From NCBI GenBank assembly GCA_000328365.1, contig KB310970.1:4835-68834 (forward strand): a stretch of 64,000 nucleotides of DNA. Direction: 5' to 3'. Position 1 is the stretch's first letter; the number at the start of each line of letters is the position of its first letter. This document shows positions 1 through 11,195 of this stretch, piece by piece. The DNA comes from Capitella teleta. Its lineage: Eukaryota; Annelida; Polychaeta; Capitellidae. The position numbers and the translations under genes are program-made. The notes under the pieces are model-generated. The model did no database searches, was not told the origin of the DNA, and saw only the letters and a program-made list of their open reading frames with translations.

Positions 1-728
1 ATAGGGAGGGCTGACAAAATTCTCGAGAACTTGGTTGGTTATACGAATGTTATTTTCGTAATGCCAAGACAATAACCATGGTTATTCTATTCCATAACCA
101 TCTATCTGTCGAATCTATGTGGAATTTAAACCAGTACTGAGTGATTTAACCATTTTTATTTTGAAAATATCATTAACATGTTTCAAAGATATGCTGATGA
201 ATTTATTTGTAAAGTTCGGACTGGTTAGCAGGGTGTAATAAAAGCTCAATTTGTAATTGCATACTAATAGTGGGGAAGCCCCTTTTTTACGTTATGATTT
301 GAAAGCTTACCGAAGATGATCATAACGACTTTGTCACTATGATGATCGCATAACGTACCCGATTCGAAGCGGCAATTTTCCCCAATTATCGCCCATGTAA
401 CCGAAGCGATTTATGAGCGCTGTAGGGATGTTACTTTGATGAAACTACGCTCACAACCAGTATTTTGCCATTATAGCATAACAGAATAGACAGCAGTGGT
501 AAGAATGGGTCGAAAATACCAGGATGAAGCTACAATACGAAGTTACAATATGGTTGCCATGGGCGACGACTTGAGCAGAAATCTGATCGCTGATTGGTCA
601 ATTTTCCACATGGTATATGCGCCTTTTTACACACGGTATATACGCATATTTTATATGTTGATATACAGGCGTATATGCGTGAAATGGTGTTCGTGTCTAT
701 CCACACATATTTGTGTGGAGAATGGGCT

Positions 729-785
<57 letters not shown>

Positions 786-1564
786 AGTTATTGAGTTTTT
801 GGTTAAAATAATATGATTATTATGTTCTAAATCGAATACCATTGCTTTGAATCGAATGCGTGAATTATGAATATTCATGATTAGACTGGTCGTGATCATA
901 ACGGTTCTTTTAAAAGGGACAACTTCACAAGGAAATGTAAGTTTGGTAGTATTTCACTTGAACTTGCTTTTGCAATTAGCGCGTTATCTGTTAAGCCACA
1001 ATTAAGTTGACAAATAAAGTTTATCACAGGGTTGTCAAACATATTTGGGCTACAGTACTATTGTAAACACGGGTAATTCAGTTAAGCATAACACATGGTA
1101 ATAGAGAAAATAACAACCATGTCTGCGTTTATGGCGGGTTGATCTTGAGTTAAAAGTATAGCTCAAAAGTGAGCAATAATTTCAGGATTGCAAGGTGCGC
1201 TTATTTGCTTGCTTCTTTTTTGATGGTCCTAACGGTGTGATGATATACTATATAATGGGTGAATGATTGTGTGAACACTGTTTCCCGGTTTCCAGTGATT
1301 TTTCAAGGCTCCACAAATTTTGGGTATAATTATTGTAATTTTGTCTATTCGCGTACGTTATGATTATCAATTTATTTATTATAGAATTTTTAATTTTATT
1401 CTCCCTGTGACCCATATAGCTGCTCGCTGTAGGCATCATATATAGCAATAGGAGTCTTGGAACGAGATTATGGGACCCAAGGAGATCTTAGCAGTGAGCT
1501 AGCAGATTTGAACCAAACGCAATGCAGTGAATGCTAACTCACGCTTCTCACTCATTCACTCACT
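1..1564. other. No gene recognised
   Basis: No reading frame here resembles a known protein. The stretch holds a (TC)n run at 731-782 and short hairpins near 645-710, including CCACACA...TGTGTGG. The word CGTTATGA or its complement occurs at about 290, 320 and 896. Region 843-903 shares the words TTGCTTTGAATC and GATCATAACG with 4106-4136, which suggests a diverged repeat. Confidence 0.6.
731..782. repeat. (TC)n microsatellite
   Basis: About 26 uninterrupted TC dinucleotides. It creates Ser-Leu and Arg-Glu repeat frames on both strands, which are artefacts. Confidence 0.97.
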
Positions 1565-1576
1565 CACTTCTAACTC

Positions 1577-1879
1577 ATGCTTCTCACCCCAAGACCAATT
1601 CTCTGCCAGTTCCTTCAATACAAGGACAAAATGAATGTGTTGAAAACAAGAAAGGAGCTGAGAGAGAAGATGGAAGGGGTCTCCATCAACGAAGATCTCA
1701 CCAGGGTGAGATCAAAGCTCCTTTACGACGCTCGGAAACTAAAGAATGAGAAGAAAGTTCTGGATGCATGGCCCTTCGATGGCAGGATAGCCATCAAAGA
1801 CCTCGCAAGATACATCCCATCAGAACCCAGCAAGATCTTCTCACCTTTATCCAGGACCCATAATCTGTCGAATTAACTT
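1577..1879 (+). pseudogene. LINE ORF1 C-terminal fragment
   Basis: The frame reads a 100-residue block beginning LTPRPILCQFLQYKDKMNVL, followed by a KTRKELREK-type helix, an EDLT..RSKLLYDARKLK segment and a DGRIAIKDL ending. This order (PRPI..F..YKDK, then EDLT, then DGRI) is the conserved C-terminal RNA-binding domain of ORF1 proteins of L1/L2/CR1-type non-LTR retrotransposons. In the element the protein coats its own RNA. The reading frame closes normally at TAA. Nothing upstream of the domain is recognisable; the 1531-1575 stretch is CACT-rich. A matching ORF2 start follows at 2041-3258, so both belong to one 5'-truncated LINE. Clade is not determined. Confidence 0.7.
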
Positions 1880-2115
1880 TCCCGTGATCCCCTATTCCAT
1901 TACACCCTATTCATATACCAAACCCAAATGTCCCCTTAATGTTTATGCCATGTTGCACCTGCACCACCAACCGCGCATATTCGGCAAAATACTCTCAACT
2001 AGGGTATTCCACTGTAGGATCCCTTCATTTCAGACTCAGAGCAACTCAACCAATGTCGGTCAGTTGAAAGTCTTTTATAGCACCCGTCTTGATGAATGGT
2101 TTTGAAACCGACAAT

Positions 2116-3150
2116 GAGGCCCTTCATTATGGTTGGGGATCTGCGCCACAAGTCCCAGTTGGGTCGCGACCCTATATTTCAGGTCGCGACTCTATGCTAA
2201 TGAGTCGCGTAATACTCTCGTCCAATAGGAGACCAGTTTTCGAGTCGCGACTTTAACTTTAGAATCATCAAATTGAAAAATGGACATGTTTTTGTGTTTA
2301 TTTACATGATTATTTAATAAATTTTCCTTCCAGATTGGAATCAATTGAGAGAAATCTGCATCGATCAAGTTTCCCAGAACAGTGAGGATTCAGCCAGCTC
2401 TTTGGACACCAGACGGTAAAATTCCCTTGACAGCCCACCAACATCTATCCCGTGCTTTTATTTCTTTAATGATTATGTACATTGTAGTAGTAGCCAAAGT
2501 AGGTCTAGCATATCATACCGAATGTATGCACGGGCGATCGGGATACATTTAATTATTATGTGACCGGGACATCACAATGTCATAGTGTTCAGCTAATGTT
2601 GACTTAAAATACGTTCCTTTATGATTGTTGTTACCCAAAAGGCGAAAACGGGTCAGTATACACAGGACAAGGGCTAATGTAGTAGTTGGTTCATATTCGG
2701 TTCAAGTCGGCTTGAACAGTACAGCTAAACATTATGATTATACAACAAAAGTTGCTCATCAAAATAAATGAAACATATTAAGAACAACTTAATATTTGTA
2801 AAATAATGTCACTTACTGTGCTAACGCGTGCTGGAGACGATCGTTCAGCCTTGAGCTTTCGGCATCAGACATTCCCGTATCCATGGTGGACTGAGCGAGA
2901 GGCAGAATGGAAAGCGCGCGCCACGAGGCATGGGTAATTTGCATAATGTAACGGTTATTGGATGTTACAAAGCTACTGATTAGCTCATGAGAGTCGCGAC
3001 TTGGAACTTAAGAGTCACGACGTGAAAATGTGCTATGATTGGACAACTGGAGAGTCGCGACTTGAACATCTAGAGTCGCGACCTGATGTTGAGGCCGAGA
3101 CACATTTTTTGGACTTGTGGCGCGGATCGCCAACCATACTTCATGGCCTC
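2116..3150. mobile_element. Non-autonomous DNA transposon, AAT target duplication, GTCGCGACT subterminal array
   Basis: The ends are inverted: left GAGGCCCTTCATTATGGTTG matches the complement of the right end GAGGCCATGAAGTATGGTTG, and similarity continues through GCGCCACAAGTCC (about 40 bp). AAT flanks both ends (2113-2115, 3151-3153), and removing the element restores a LINE reading frame. Inside each end is a cluster of four copies of GAGTCGCGACT or close variants: left at 2161, 2181, 2202 and 2242; right at 2991, 3012, 3052 and 3073. The core AGTCGCGACT is itself a palindrome, so these are likely transposase-binding sites. A 3-bp duplication fits PIF/Harbinger-type elements, but the A/T pattern alone does not prove it. 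No transposase domain is present. Confidence 0.85.
2826..2895 (-). other. Exon-like start inside the transposon (hypothetical)
   Basis: On the minus strand a strong start context (CCACCATGG) opens a frame reading MDTGMSDAESSRLNDRLQHA followed by LA. It runs 22 codons to a consensus splice donor (CA|GTAAGT) at about 2820-2825. The surrounding DNA is CpG-rich, with GCGCGCGCC just upstream. This looks like the promoter-proximal first coding exon of a gene once carried by the autonomous parent of the 2116-3150 element. No second exon or known domain was identified, so it may be chance. Confidence 0.25.
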
Positions 3151-3258
3151 AATGATTTTGATCCTGATAATAACTGTCTGCCCACCAACACTTCAAGTTA
3201 CTATAATGAAACGGAAATTAACTCACTTATCTCAAGTGATACTACTATAAACGTCTCA

Positions 3259-3595
3259 GGGGCACCGAACAGCACAGTGGATTAAACCGCTGTCTGCAAT
3301 CATATGGGGGTCGAGGTCCCGGGTTCGAGACCCGATCAGGCCACAGGCGTTATGATTGTGAATTATAATTGTAATCCGTTATAATTGTAATTCTTTGCTG
3401 ACTCTGCAGTGCTGCCTAACTGCGTAAAAAGACCGGGCGCTGTGTACTACTGTCTATGGTGATATACAGGATAAAGAACCTTTGGGATTTATCGATAAGA
3501 GTAGGGGGAAACCCCGGTCCCGGGCCTTCTGTTCTGGCGCCCGTATCACCCGAATGGGTTGGGTGGAGCCGTAAAACCCCATCACTCACTCACTT
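3259..3595 (+). mobile_element. tRNA-derived SINE, copy 1 (full length)
   Basis: The copy begins GGGGCACCGAACAG. A degenerate A box lies at about 3269-3288 and an excellent B box (GGTTCGAGACC) at 3322-3332, the internal RNA polymerase III promoter of a tRNA-derived SINE. The body includes GGGCGCTGTGTACTACTGTC and a conserved 3' block (CTGGCGCCCGTATCACC, then GAGCCGTAAAACCCC). It ends in a short CACT tandem tail. It abuts the LINE fragment that ends at 3258. Related copies lie at 10853, 31330, 32701, 43690, 52836, 57862 and 61309 of this window. I do not recognise a published family name. Confidence 0.88.
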
Positions 3596-4363
3596 TTTGC
3601 TTTCCCAAGGCGAATAGTGTCCATGAAGCTAAGAGAATTGAATTGAAATTGTATTGAAAGGATTGATGATAGAATCACCTGCAGCAAAACAATATATAAT
3701 TATTAATTATTATAGGAGGCAAATGACATGGAATGTCGTACTATAATTTTAACTAAAGCGTTTTAATGTAATGTAGTAAAACCTTATAAAAAAATTAACT
3801 TCGATTGCATGCATCAATCAGAGTTGCTGTTATCTTGAAATCGCTAATCGCTAATAGTTGTTTTAAAATCATCTTTAATGCATCAATTACTGCAAATGAG
3901 AGGAGATTCTTAAAGATCGTACGATTCTTCTCGTCGTACGTTTGCTCCAAATCTTCACTAAAAAAAATCATAAATGATTTCATCTAAAGATTTTAGATTC
4001 ATGCCACTGATAATTCCACTTTGCTGCTAAAAATATGTCAATTGGTTGTTACTCTCGATTTTGACCTATTCTTCAAGCCGTTATTATTGATAACCGGAAG
4101 TATTTAGTTGCTTTGAATCTCGTCGCGATCATAACGAACTTTGGCAACATTATACCAATGTGAGCGATCAATCCATGTTATAGAGTATCTCTGCCTTAAT
4201 ATCTATATAGGGGTACATTGTGTCGCTTACTTAAACTGATTTAAATGTCTGTTAAACACCAGGATCAACTAAAAGTAAATTGCTTGGAAAGCATTTTCAA
4301 CGGGTTCACCCCTACCCCTATACACTTCTAAATGAGTGATATACCAAGTTACAACAAGATCTG
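3596..4363. other. No gene recognised
   Basis: AT-rich sequence with no supportable coding region. The last ~45 bases (from about 4318) are the end of the tandem-duplicated unit described at 4982-5690. The target triplet CTG of the 4364-4978 transposon is 4361-4363. Confidence 0.5.
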
Positions 4364-4978
4364 GGGCCGATTCTCGAAAGAAACTTAAGTGATAAGACTA
4401 AGTTCGGGAGGAGTTAAATTGACTAAAATGATTCCAGAAACAAACTAAGTCCTCTAGACTCTACAAAACTTAAGTGACCTCTCGACCTGACTTAAATCAA
4501 ACTTAGTGAATTCAAGATGGCGCCGATCAGAAGACGCCAGATTAATGCTATTATGTCAACACCTAGAAGGAGCCTTCCAGACAGGAGCGATGCTCTGGAA
4601 GGCGTTATGGAGGAAAAAAAAAAGCGTTATGTAAAAAACAAAACAAAAAACGTTATGACTGTAAAGCGGACAAAGGAGCACTTGTGTTATGATTAGGAAT
4701 CAACCATGCTATACACTCGCATTTCGTGTTTGTGATGCTTTCGTTTTCGATCAAGTTTTGGAAAAATCATAAACATATGTTGTAAGGTACGTTTGCAACT
4801 GATCAAATGTCTCGCCATGTCTTATACATTCTTTGGCAGATAGCCAAATCCGATTCACGCTACTTAAGTTAAGTTCAGCAAAAATGCGTTTGTGGGATCG
4901 ACTTAACTTGAAAACTTAACTTAACGCCTGGAGGATTTAACTTTAGTCCAAAGTTAAGTTTCTTTCTGGAATCGCCCC
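4364..4978. mobile_element. Non-autonomous DNA transposon, CTG target duplication
   Basis: Left end GGGCCGATTCTCGAAAGAAA and the complement of the right end GGGGCGATTCCAGAAAGAAA form TIRs that continue into CTTAAGT and CTTAACT. CTG flanks both sides (4361-4363 and 4979-4981). The insertion is confirmed inside this window: the duplicated neighbour at about 5336-5345 carries the uninterrupted site AAGATCTGACCAGG. Length is 615 bp. Subterminal AACTTAAGT/AAGTTAAGT words recur at both ends. A 3-bp duplication suggests a PIF/Harbinger relative. An internal 10-bp hairpin (GCCTTCCAGA...TCTGGAAGGC) lies at about 4571-4603. Confidence 0.88.
4517..4696 (+). CDS. Short ORF inside the CTG transposon (hypothetical)
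   Basis: An ATG in good context (AAGATGG) opens a 59-codon frame beginning MAPIRRRQINAIMSTPRRSL that is very basic (many Arg and Lys) and ends at TAG. It starts about 150 bp inside the left TIR, where an autonomous transposon would begin its own gene, so it may be the surviving 5' end of such a gene. The second half passes through an A-rich run and is probably not meaningful. No domain is recognised. Confidence 0.25.
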   Translation: MAPIRRRQINAIMSTPRRSLPDRSDALEGVMEEKKKRYVKNKTKNVMTVKRTKEHLCYD

Positions 4979-4981
4979 CTG

Positions 4982-5690
4982 ACCAGGTATAGGTTGTATC
5001 AGAGCTAAAAATGGTACGCAGCGGCTTTTCATTCAAACAAATTGTCATTTAATATGAACCTGTCAAGGCTGTCACTCACTGGATGTATGCTCAAAAGTGA
5101 TGGTTGATGACATTTTGGAATCTCCATACTCTCATGTAACTGTATGTAAAGTTTCATCCTCATTGAAAACCATTTAGTATAGTTTCTAGGTATATGCGAG
5201 TACACAATGGAGCCAATACAGAATAAATTGATGAATGGAGAACTTTCCGAATATTTTTTGTTTGCAATATCTCTCATGAATTATTGATTGTTCCATGTAT
5301 ATACACTTTTAACTGAGTGATACACCAAGTTACAGCAAGATCTGACCAGGTACAGGGTGTATCAGAGCTAAAAATGGCACACAGCAGTTTTTTATTCAAA
5401 CATTTTGTCATTTAATATGAAACTGCGGAAGCTGTCACTGATGGTTGATGACATTTTGGAATCTCCATACTCTCATGTAACTCTATGTAAAGTTTTATCC
5501 TCATTGAAAACCATTTAGTATAGTTTCTAGGCATTTGTGAGTGCATAACTAAGCCAGTATATGAATGACAGTGTGAGAATTTTCACGAATATTTTCGTGT
5601 GCGGTATTTCGCTTCAATGTGGTAATTGTTTGATATATGTACACTTCTAACTGAATGACATATCAAGTTACAGTAAGCTATGACCCGTTT
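4982..5690 (+). repeat. Tandem duplication, two units of about 350 bp
   Basis: Unit 1 (about 4982-5340) and unit 2 (about 5341-5690) share blocks such as GTGTATCAGAGCTAAAAATG, GTTGATGACATTTTGGAATC and CCTCATTGAAAACCATTTAG. The bounding motif CACTTCTAACTGAGTGA... AAGTTACAGCAAGATC appears at about 4325, 5307 and 5642. Unit 2 lacks about 20 bp relative to unit 1. The copies are diverged, so the duplication is not recent. A DNA transposon sits exactly at the upstream boundary. No coding content. Confidence 0.85.
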
Positions 5691-5713
5691 CAGGTTTTTT
5701 TAAAGCATAAATC

Positions 5714-5801
5714 TATTTTGTTATTAAAATGGTCCCCCAATGGTGCCATTCATAACAAAATAATAATTTGTTATTAAAAAGGTTCCCCAATGGTGCCAAT
5801 C
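5714..5801 (+). repeat. Short direct repeat
   Basis: Two copies of a ~36-bp segment with TTTGTTATTAAAA and GGT(C/T)CCCCAATGGTGCCA, spaced by ATAACAAAATAATAA. The surrounding 5691-6053 contains no gene. Confidence 0.75.
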
Positions 5802-6053
5802 GAGGAACCGGGCTCCCAACGCTGGATGCTATCTCCCAAATATGATAATTAGGAGTACAAAAATTTTATATTTGTTTGGGGACCACGTCTTGATTATGAA
5901 CAAAACTAAGAAAGTTATAAAAATTTCAAGCACAGATACATGATTTCGGGAGCCTCAGGAGGTACTAAAAAATTTGATGCCTGTACAATCAATATTGGTC
6001 TGGTCCACCAAGGGTGGCTTTTCTCCCCATGTCCCCCGATGGTAAGAATTGTG

Positions 6054-7104
<1,051 letters not shown>

Positions 7105-7796
7105 ATATTTAGATAAATAGAGTTAAATTATTATTATGTTAGCTAGATGTATAGAGTTAAATTATTATTATGATAGCTAGATATATAGATTAAAGACATA
7201 TTTTACTGTCAAAAAGTCCCAACAAGAAAAAGATTGACGTATTATGTATTATGATCGAATTAGCAGTCTGCATGTGTTTGGAAACAACCTTAAATATATA
7301 TGTACCAGTAAGTTGCAACATCCCTGTGATCAGTGTGATGTGCGTGTGCATGTGTGTTGCAGTTTGCATGTGCCAAAAAGAGAAAAAAATAGTCATAAGC
7401 GAACTTCAATTGAGTATGTATAATATAGGATCACTACGGAACCCGTAATGTGTGGGTTTCACATAATCATACTAGAAATACCGCTGTGGACCATCACGAT
7501 AACTTGAACATGTCGCATTATGATTCATGCATTATATGCCTCTCTTCTAAAGAGGCCGACTCTTATCTTATGATTGTCTTAAAGAGTACAGTGCTATCAC
7601 GATGACATTTATTGGGCACATATGGTGGGAACTGGTTGTATCACGGATAATGACAAACAGACAAACTAGTTTGTACTAGTACTACACTCAGTATTGATGA
7701 TGTACGAATTCGCCATCCGAGCATGCATAATATCATAGCACGATACTGATTATTAATGCTCATAATTATTAGTCCTATTAATTAATATGTATGTAA
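7105..7796. other. No gene recognised
   Basis: AT-rich sequence containing a short duplicated TAGAGTTAAATTATTATTATG at 7118-7168 and otherwise nothing recognisable. Confidence 0.5.
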
Positions 7797-7925
7797 AATC
7801 GGGCGAAATGGCACTCGGTCGAAATGGCATTCGGGCGAGATGACCTAGGGCGAGATGAAATTTGGGCGAAATGGCATTCGGGCGAGATGCCCGGGGGCGA
7901 GATGGCATTCGGGCGAAATGACCAG
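7797..7925. repeat. Degenerate minisatellite, CGGGCGAAATGGCATT unit
   Basis: Seven or eight imperfect tandem units of 15-18 bp built on ATTCGGGCGARATGGC. Variants include TCGGTCGAAATGG, TAGGGCGAGATG and GGGGGCGAGATGG. The block is CpG-rich. The minus-strand frame through it is an artefact. Confidence 0.9.
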
Positions 7926-10199
7926 TTCCCCTATGAAGCATTGTATCTTGGTTTTATCAGTGACTGAGTGAGCGAGCAGATTTGAACTAAGCTTAACTGT
8001 TTAACAAAAATCCCAGTTGGACAGCCACAAAGACCTCAGCCAATCACAAATCAATCGGTTGGCTGGCTTCGGTACTTTAATATGTGATCGTAGTTGATCT
8101 GTGCCTTTGTGGTTCTGGTTGTTCCATTAGAGTGGGGCGTAGAGTGGAAAAACTACTTTGTCAAAAGATGGGTCCATGCTTCTCCGAAAGTTCACTGATT
8201 AAAATTAACCTGATTTAGCTGATTAAACTGCTGCAAGCAGTAGAATCCTATGAAGCCACTTAAAATTTGTAATCATTTTTAACATCTAAAAGAATCAATC
8301 TAAGTAAGTTAAGTGAAACATGGCGACACTTCTATACAAGTTGCAAGTTGGGTTTTAATTAGGAATTACCCAGTGTACTTAACTTTTTAAACTTTTTTAT
8401 TCAATTTTGAGAAAATGAATTACACCGAAAGCTATCCCAGAATGAACGCAAAATTATATTTAGTATTCATGTAAACATTAATTAAAAACATTTTAATATG
8501 GGTACATGTATATGAAAAAATGTTAAAAGTCAAACAAGAAGGAATGAAGAAAATAAAACTAGAGAAAATATTTACATTTGTTAACATTTGTCACATATCA
8601 ATTGGTTGTGCAGGCCGTGTGCATCGACCTCGGTCCTGCGACCTCGGTCGATGGGTTCTCCTCTATTCTCTTTTTGAATCTGTTGTGTCAAGTATAAACA
8701 GCCTGATGGATGTTAACAACTTCATTTGCACATACACAATATTGACACCTATAATGGAAAATATGAATTCGAAGGCAAGCAGCTAAACTCATTCTTTGAC
8801 CTAGTCTTACTGTAACTCATTCAAATGAAATGAAATTCAATGATAATATATTATGTAAGTCAAGTGATGAAATAATTGTGACTACATAGAGCCTGTTGAA
8901 ATCTTCAATTAGGAGCCAATCCTGGCCTTTCTTTGTGTCTGTCCCTACTAAAACAGTGTTACTTTAGTGCATGCAGGTATGTTATGATGAAGTTGTGAAG
9001 TAAAATGTGATGTGCGTTACGTCTTGTTGCTAATCCGTATGATTTACAAGGAGAAGTGAGCGGGGTTTTTCTTCATGTGGGCGTGTTCATCCGCTTCATT
9101 CCATACATTTGGCACCAGAGAGCAGAAGAACACGCATTTCCCAGGGGCCCCGTGGAACCGATTTACGTTCCTACTGGTCAATTCCCAAGACGATAGTACC
9201 CTTCGTGGCGTCTAAGCCGTGTTCTCAGATATTTAGTTTCAACCGTCATCCGAAACGATATTTAAAGATGTGTTATAAGCCTCTGGAGTACGAATCTCAT
9301 GATCGTCTGTTTGATTTCAACGAATGCAATTATTGTCACAATTGAGACGTAATTATGACTACGTATTTCCTCCTCTGTGCAAACTCATTCTGTGCACTGT
9401 CAACATTATTCTTGTGGGTGTTATTATCTCGTATCTGATCTCTCTAGGTGAACCAAATTAACTTTCCGCTGATTAAATCAAAGCAGTAGTGGTGGTCTAC
9501 AGCGCACTGTTGATACTCAAAACAACAACAAAACAAAACAAAAGGGCGTTGTTAAGCCGATGACGTAACTTGGTCAGTGACGTTATGCTTTTTGAAAAAA
9601 AAGGAAATGCATTCCCATTTGGGCAAGAGTTCGTCAGAGGGCAAACCTGGGCTGAATTATAGATACGCTGATGAAACAACGCAGCGTCACGCGGGATGAC
9701 AAATGGGACGTCTTATGCCCAAGATTGGTGTGATTGCCAAAGATCATTCAAATGAGAATTCGTTACTAATGCTAATTTTGTGTTTGGTTTTGCCGTTCAC
9801 TTGATATAAAGCGAACATCGTCAGAGAATCTTTATCTGAATACCTGATCGGCCGATTTTACGGTGTTCTTGTTATCTAACGCAGTGTATTGTTATAACTC
9901 TCACAGCGAAGACTCTTATGTCTCTAATTAAGGCCAACATATCCAAGGACAAACGTCTTTTCTTCTTCTGTAGTTGACTGTTATTGCCAGGCAAGGAGAA
10001 TGAACCCTTGTGTGGGTCTATTTTAAGCTTTGTTTCCACGAACATTCGTCGCTTTACTATATGAATGACGTAACTTGCCTAGTGACGTCACGATCTTTGA
10101 AGAAAGGATAAATCATTCTGAGAAGATAATAGCTCACCAGAAAGAAAATATTGGCTGCATATGTTACGATCATGGAACCTATTGAGTGATAACCTATAA
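7926..10199. other. No gene recognised
   Basis: No supportable gene. A short mirrored/direct motif GACCTCGGTC occurs twice near 8626-8652, flanked by CATCGA...TCGATG. The segments near 9558-9595 and 10064-10105 share ATGACGTAACTTG and AGTGACGT, possibly an old repeat pair. An open frame at 9109-9345 was examined and not recognised. Confidence 0.5.
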
Positions 10200-10202
10200 T
10201 TA

Positions 10203-10828
10203 TCACAGTGGGGATACGGATGACGGAGAATGTCCGGCTTATCATTTGCATATCATTAACGGACGGCGAATTATGCGATGAGACGGCGAATTGTGTGGAG
10301 TGGGACGGAGAATTGTGTGGAATTTGAATAATCGTTCATTATTCGCGAAATTCTGCATTGTTTGCAACAAATGATATGTGCAGTTACCAACCAGCCCATC
10401 TGGCTATCACCCGGTATCATCCATGTAGCTGTGGGGTGCGCAGTTTTCAAACGTAAGCTCGCACAGTTTGACCACCCCCCTCAGAATCGACCTTTCGGCA
10501 CTACATATGATCATGTCGAATTGATGGAATGTTCTATATCGTGTCACCTGTCGTTTGGATGTGATTTCACTGAAGTTTGACCGCTCATTGTAGAGAAAAT
10601 GCTATTTTCTTATCGCTAAAGATCGGTAAGACGGCGAATTATGAGGGTAAGACGGCGAATTTTAGTTGGTGGAGGTTTGTTGCAATGCAAACCATCGTCT
10701 GAGATGATCAAACGCAATAGAATGTCCCACTCCACACAATTCGCCGTCTCACCGCATAATTCGCCGTCTGTTAATGATATGCAAATGATAAGCCGGACAT
10801 TCTTCGTCATCCGTATCCCCACTGTGAT
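10203..10828. mobile_element. Harbinger-like non-autonomous transposon, TTA target duplication
   Basis: The TIR is about 100 bp and nearly perfect, starting TCACAGTGGGGATACGGATG at the left and its complement at the right. It is flanked by TTA at 10200-10202 and 10829-10831, the classic PIF/Harbinger target. Total length is 626 bp. The subterminal word GACGGCGAATT (or its complement) recurs about seven times (near 10264, 10284, 10302, 10630, 10648, 10740 and 10758), likely transposase-binding sites. No transposase is encoded. A lone end of the same family lies at 50441-50490. Confidence 0.9.
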
Positions 10829-10852
10829 TATAGCTGTGATGTGTTTGCCAAG

Positions 10853-10930
10853 GGGCACCGAATAGCTTAGTCGGTTTGACCGGCTGACTGTAATCCTATG
10901 CCGACCGTGGGGTTGAGGTCCCGGGTTCGT
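10853..10930 (+). mobile_element. tRNA-derived SINE, 5' head only
   Basis: GGGGCACCGAATAGCTTAGT, an A-box region and CCCGGGTTCG match the start of the SINE family. Similarity stops inside the B box at about 10930. It lies 25 bp past the 10203-10828 transposon. It is truncated at its 3' end, so it is a fragment, not a whole insertion. Confidence 0.85.
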
Positions 10931-11019
10931 AATATTCATGCCGAGCTGACGGCAAGAGCATCCCCCATTATCCTAAACAATAAGCAAAAGCCAAAACTAG
11001 TCATTGTTTCGCCATTAAT

Positions 11020-11195
11020 TAAACGTCCCAAGGGATATATAACGGCAAATCTGACAACTGACATCTGACTCACCTCACCTACCGACGCTCCGACATCAGT
11101 TTCCCCTTCGACACGGATCCATCAAGACAGACACCTAGCAACACCAGTTGCGAAGGATGAATTCTGTTTAATAAATCGGTATATCTGTAGGTGAG
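11020..11195 (+). promoter_or_regulatory. Promoter-like segment with TATA box and splice-donor-like site
   Basis: A TATATAA lies at about 11033, followed 130-140 bp later by AATAAA (about 11171) and then CTGTAG|GTGAGT. Two readings are possible: a short first exon of an unrecognised gene, or a lone long terminal repeat of an old LTR element, since TATA and polyadenylation signals that close together are typical of one. No coding frame follows. Neither reading is established. Confidence 0.2.

Larger units (their letters stand above)
2041..3258 (+). mobile_element. LINE ORF2 N-terminal fragment split by a DNA transposon
   Basis: Outside the inserted element at 2116-3150, the two flanks join in frame at the AAT duplication. 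The left side ends EWFETDN and the right continues DFDPDNNCLPTNTSSYYN, then a NSLISS segment. An acidic DPDNN stretch followed by YY and NSL is the typical lead-in to the endonuclease domain of L2/CR1/Daphne-like ORF2 proteins. The rest of ORF2 is missing: a SINE begins at 3259. Together with the ORF1 piece at 1577-1879 this is one truncated LINE copy hit twice. What is read directly is the open frame and the duplication. The family is inferred from motif order. Confidence 0.6.

Noticed and set aside
3300-3345. tRNA gene at the perfect B box
   Set aside because: It is the head of a dispersed SINE with a shared body and tail in several copies.
9558-10105. Transposon with ends at 9558 and 10105
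   Set aside because: The shared ATGACGTAACTTG words are in direct orientation and short; no TIR or duplication.
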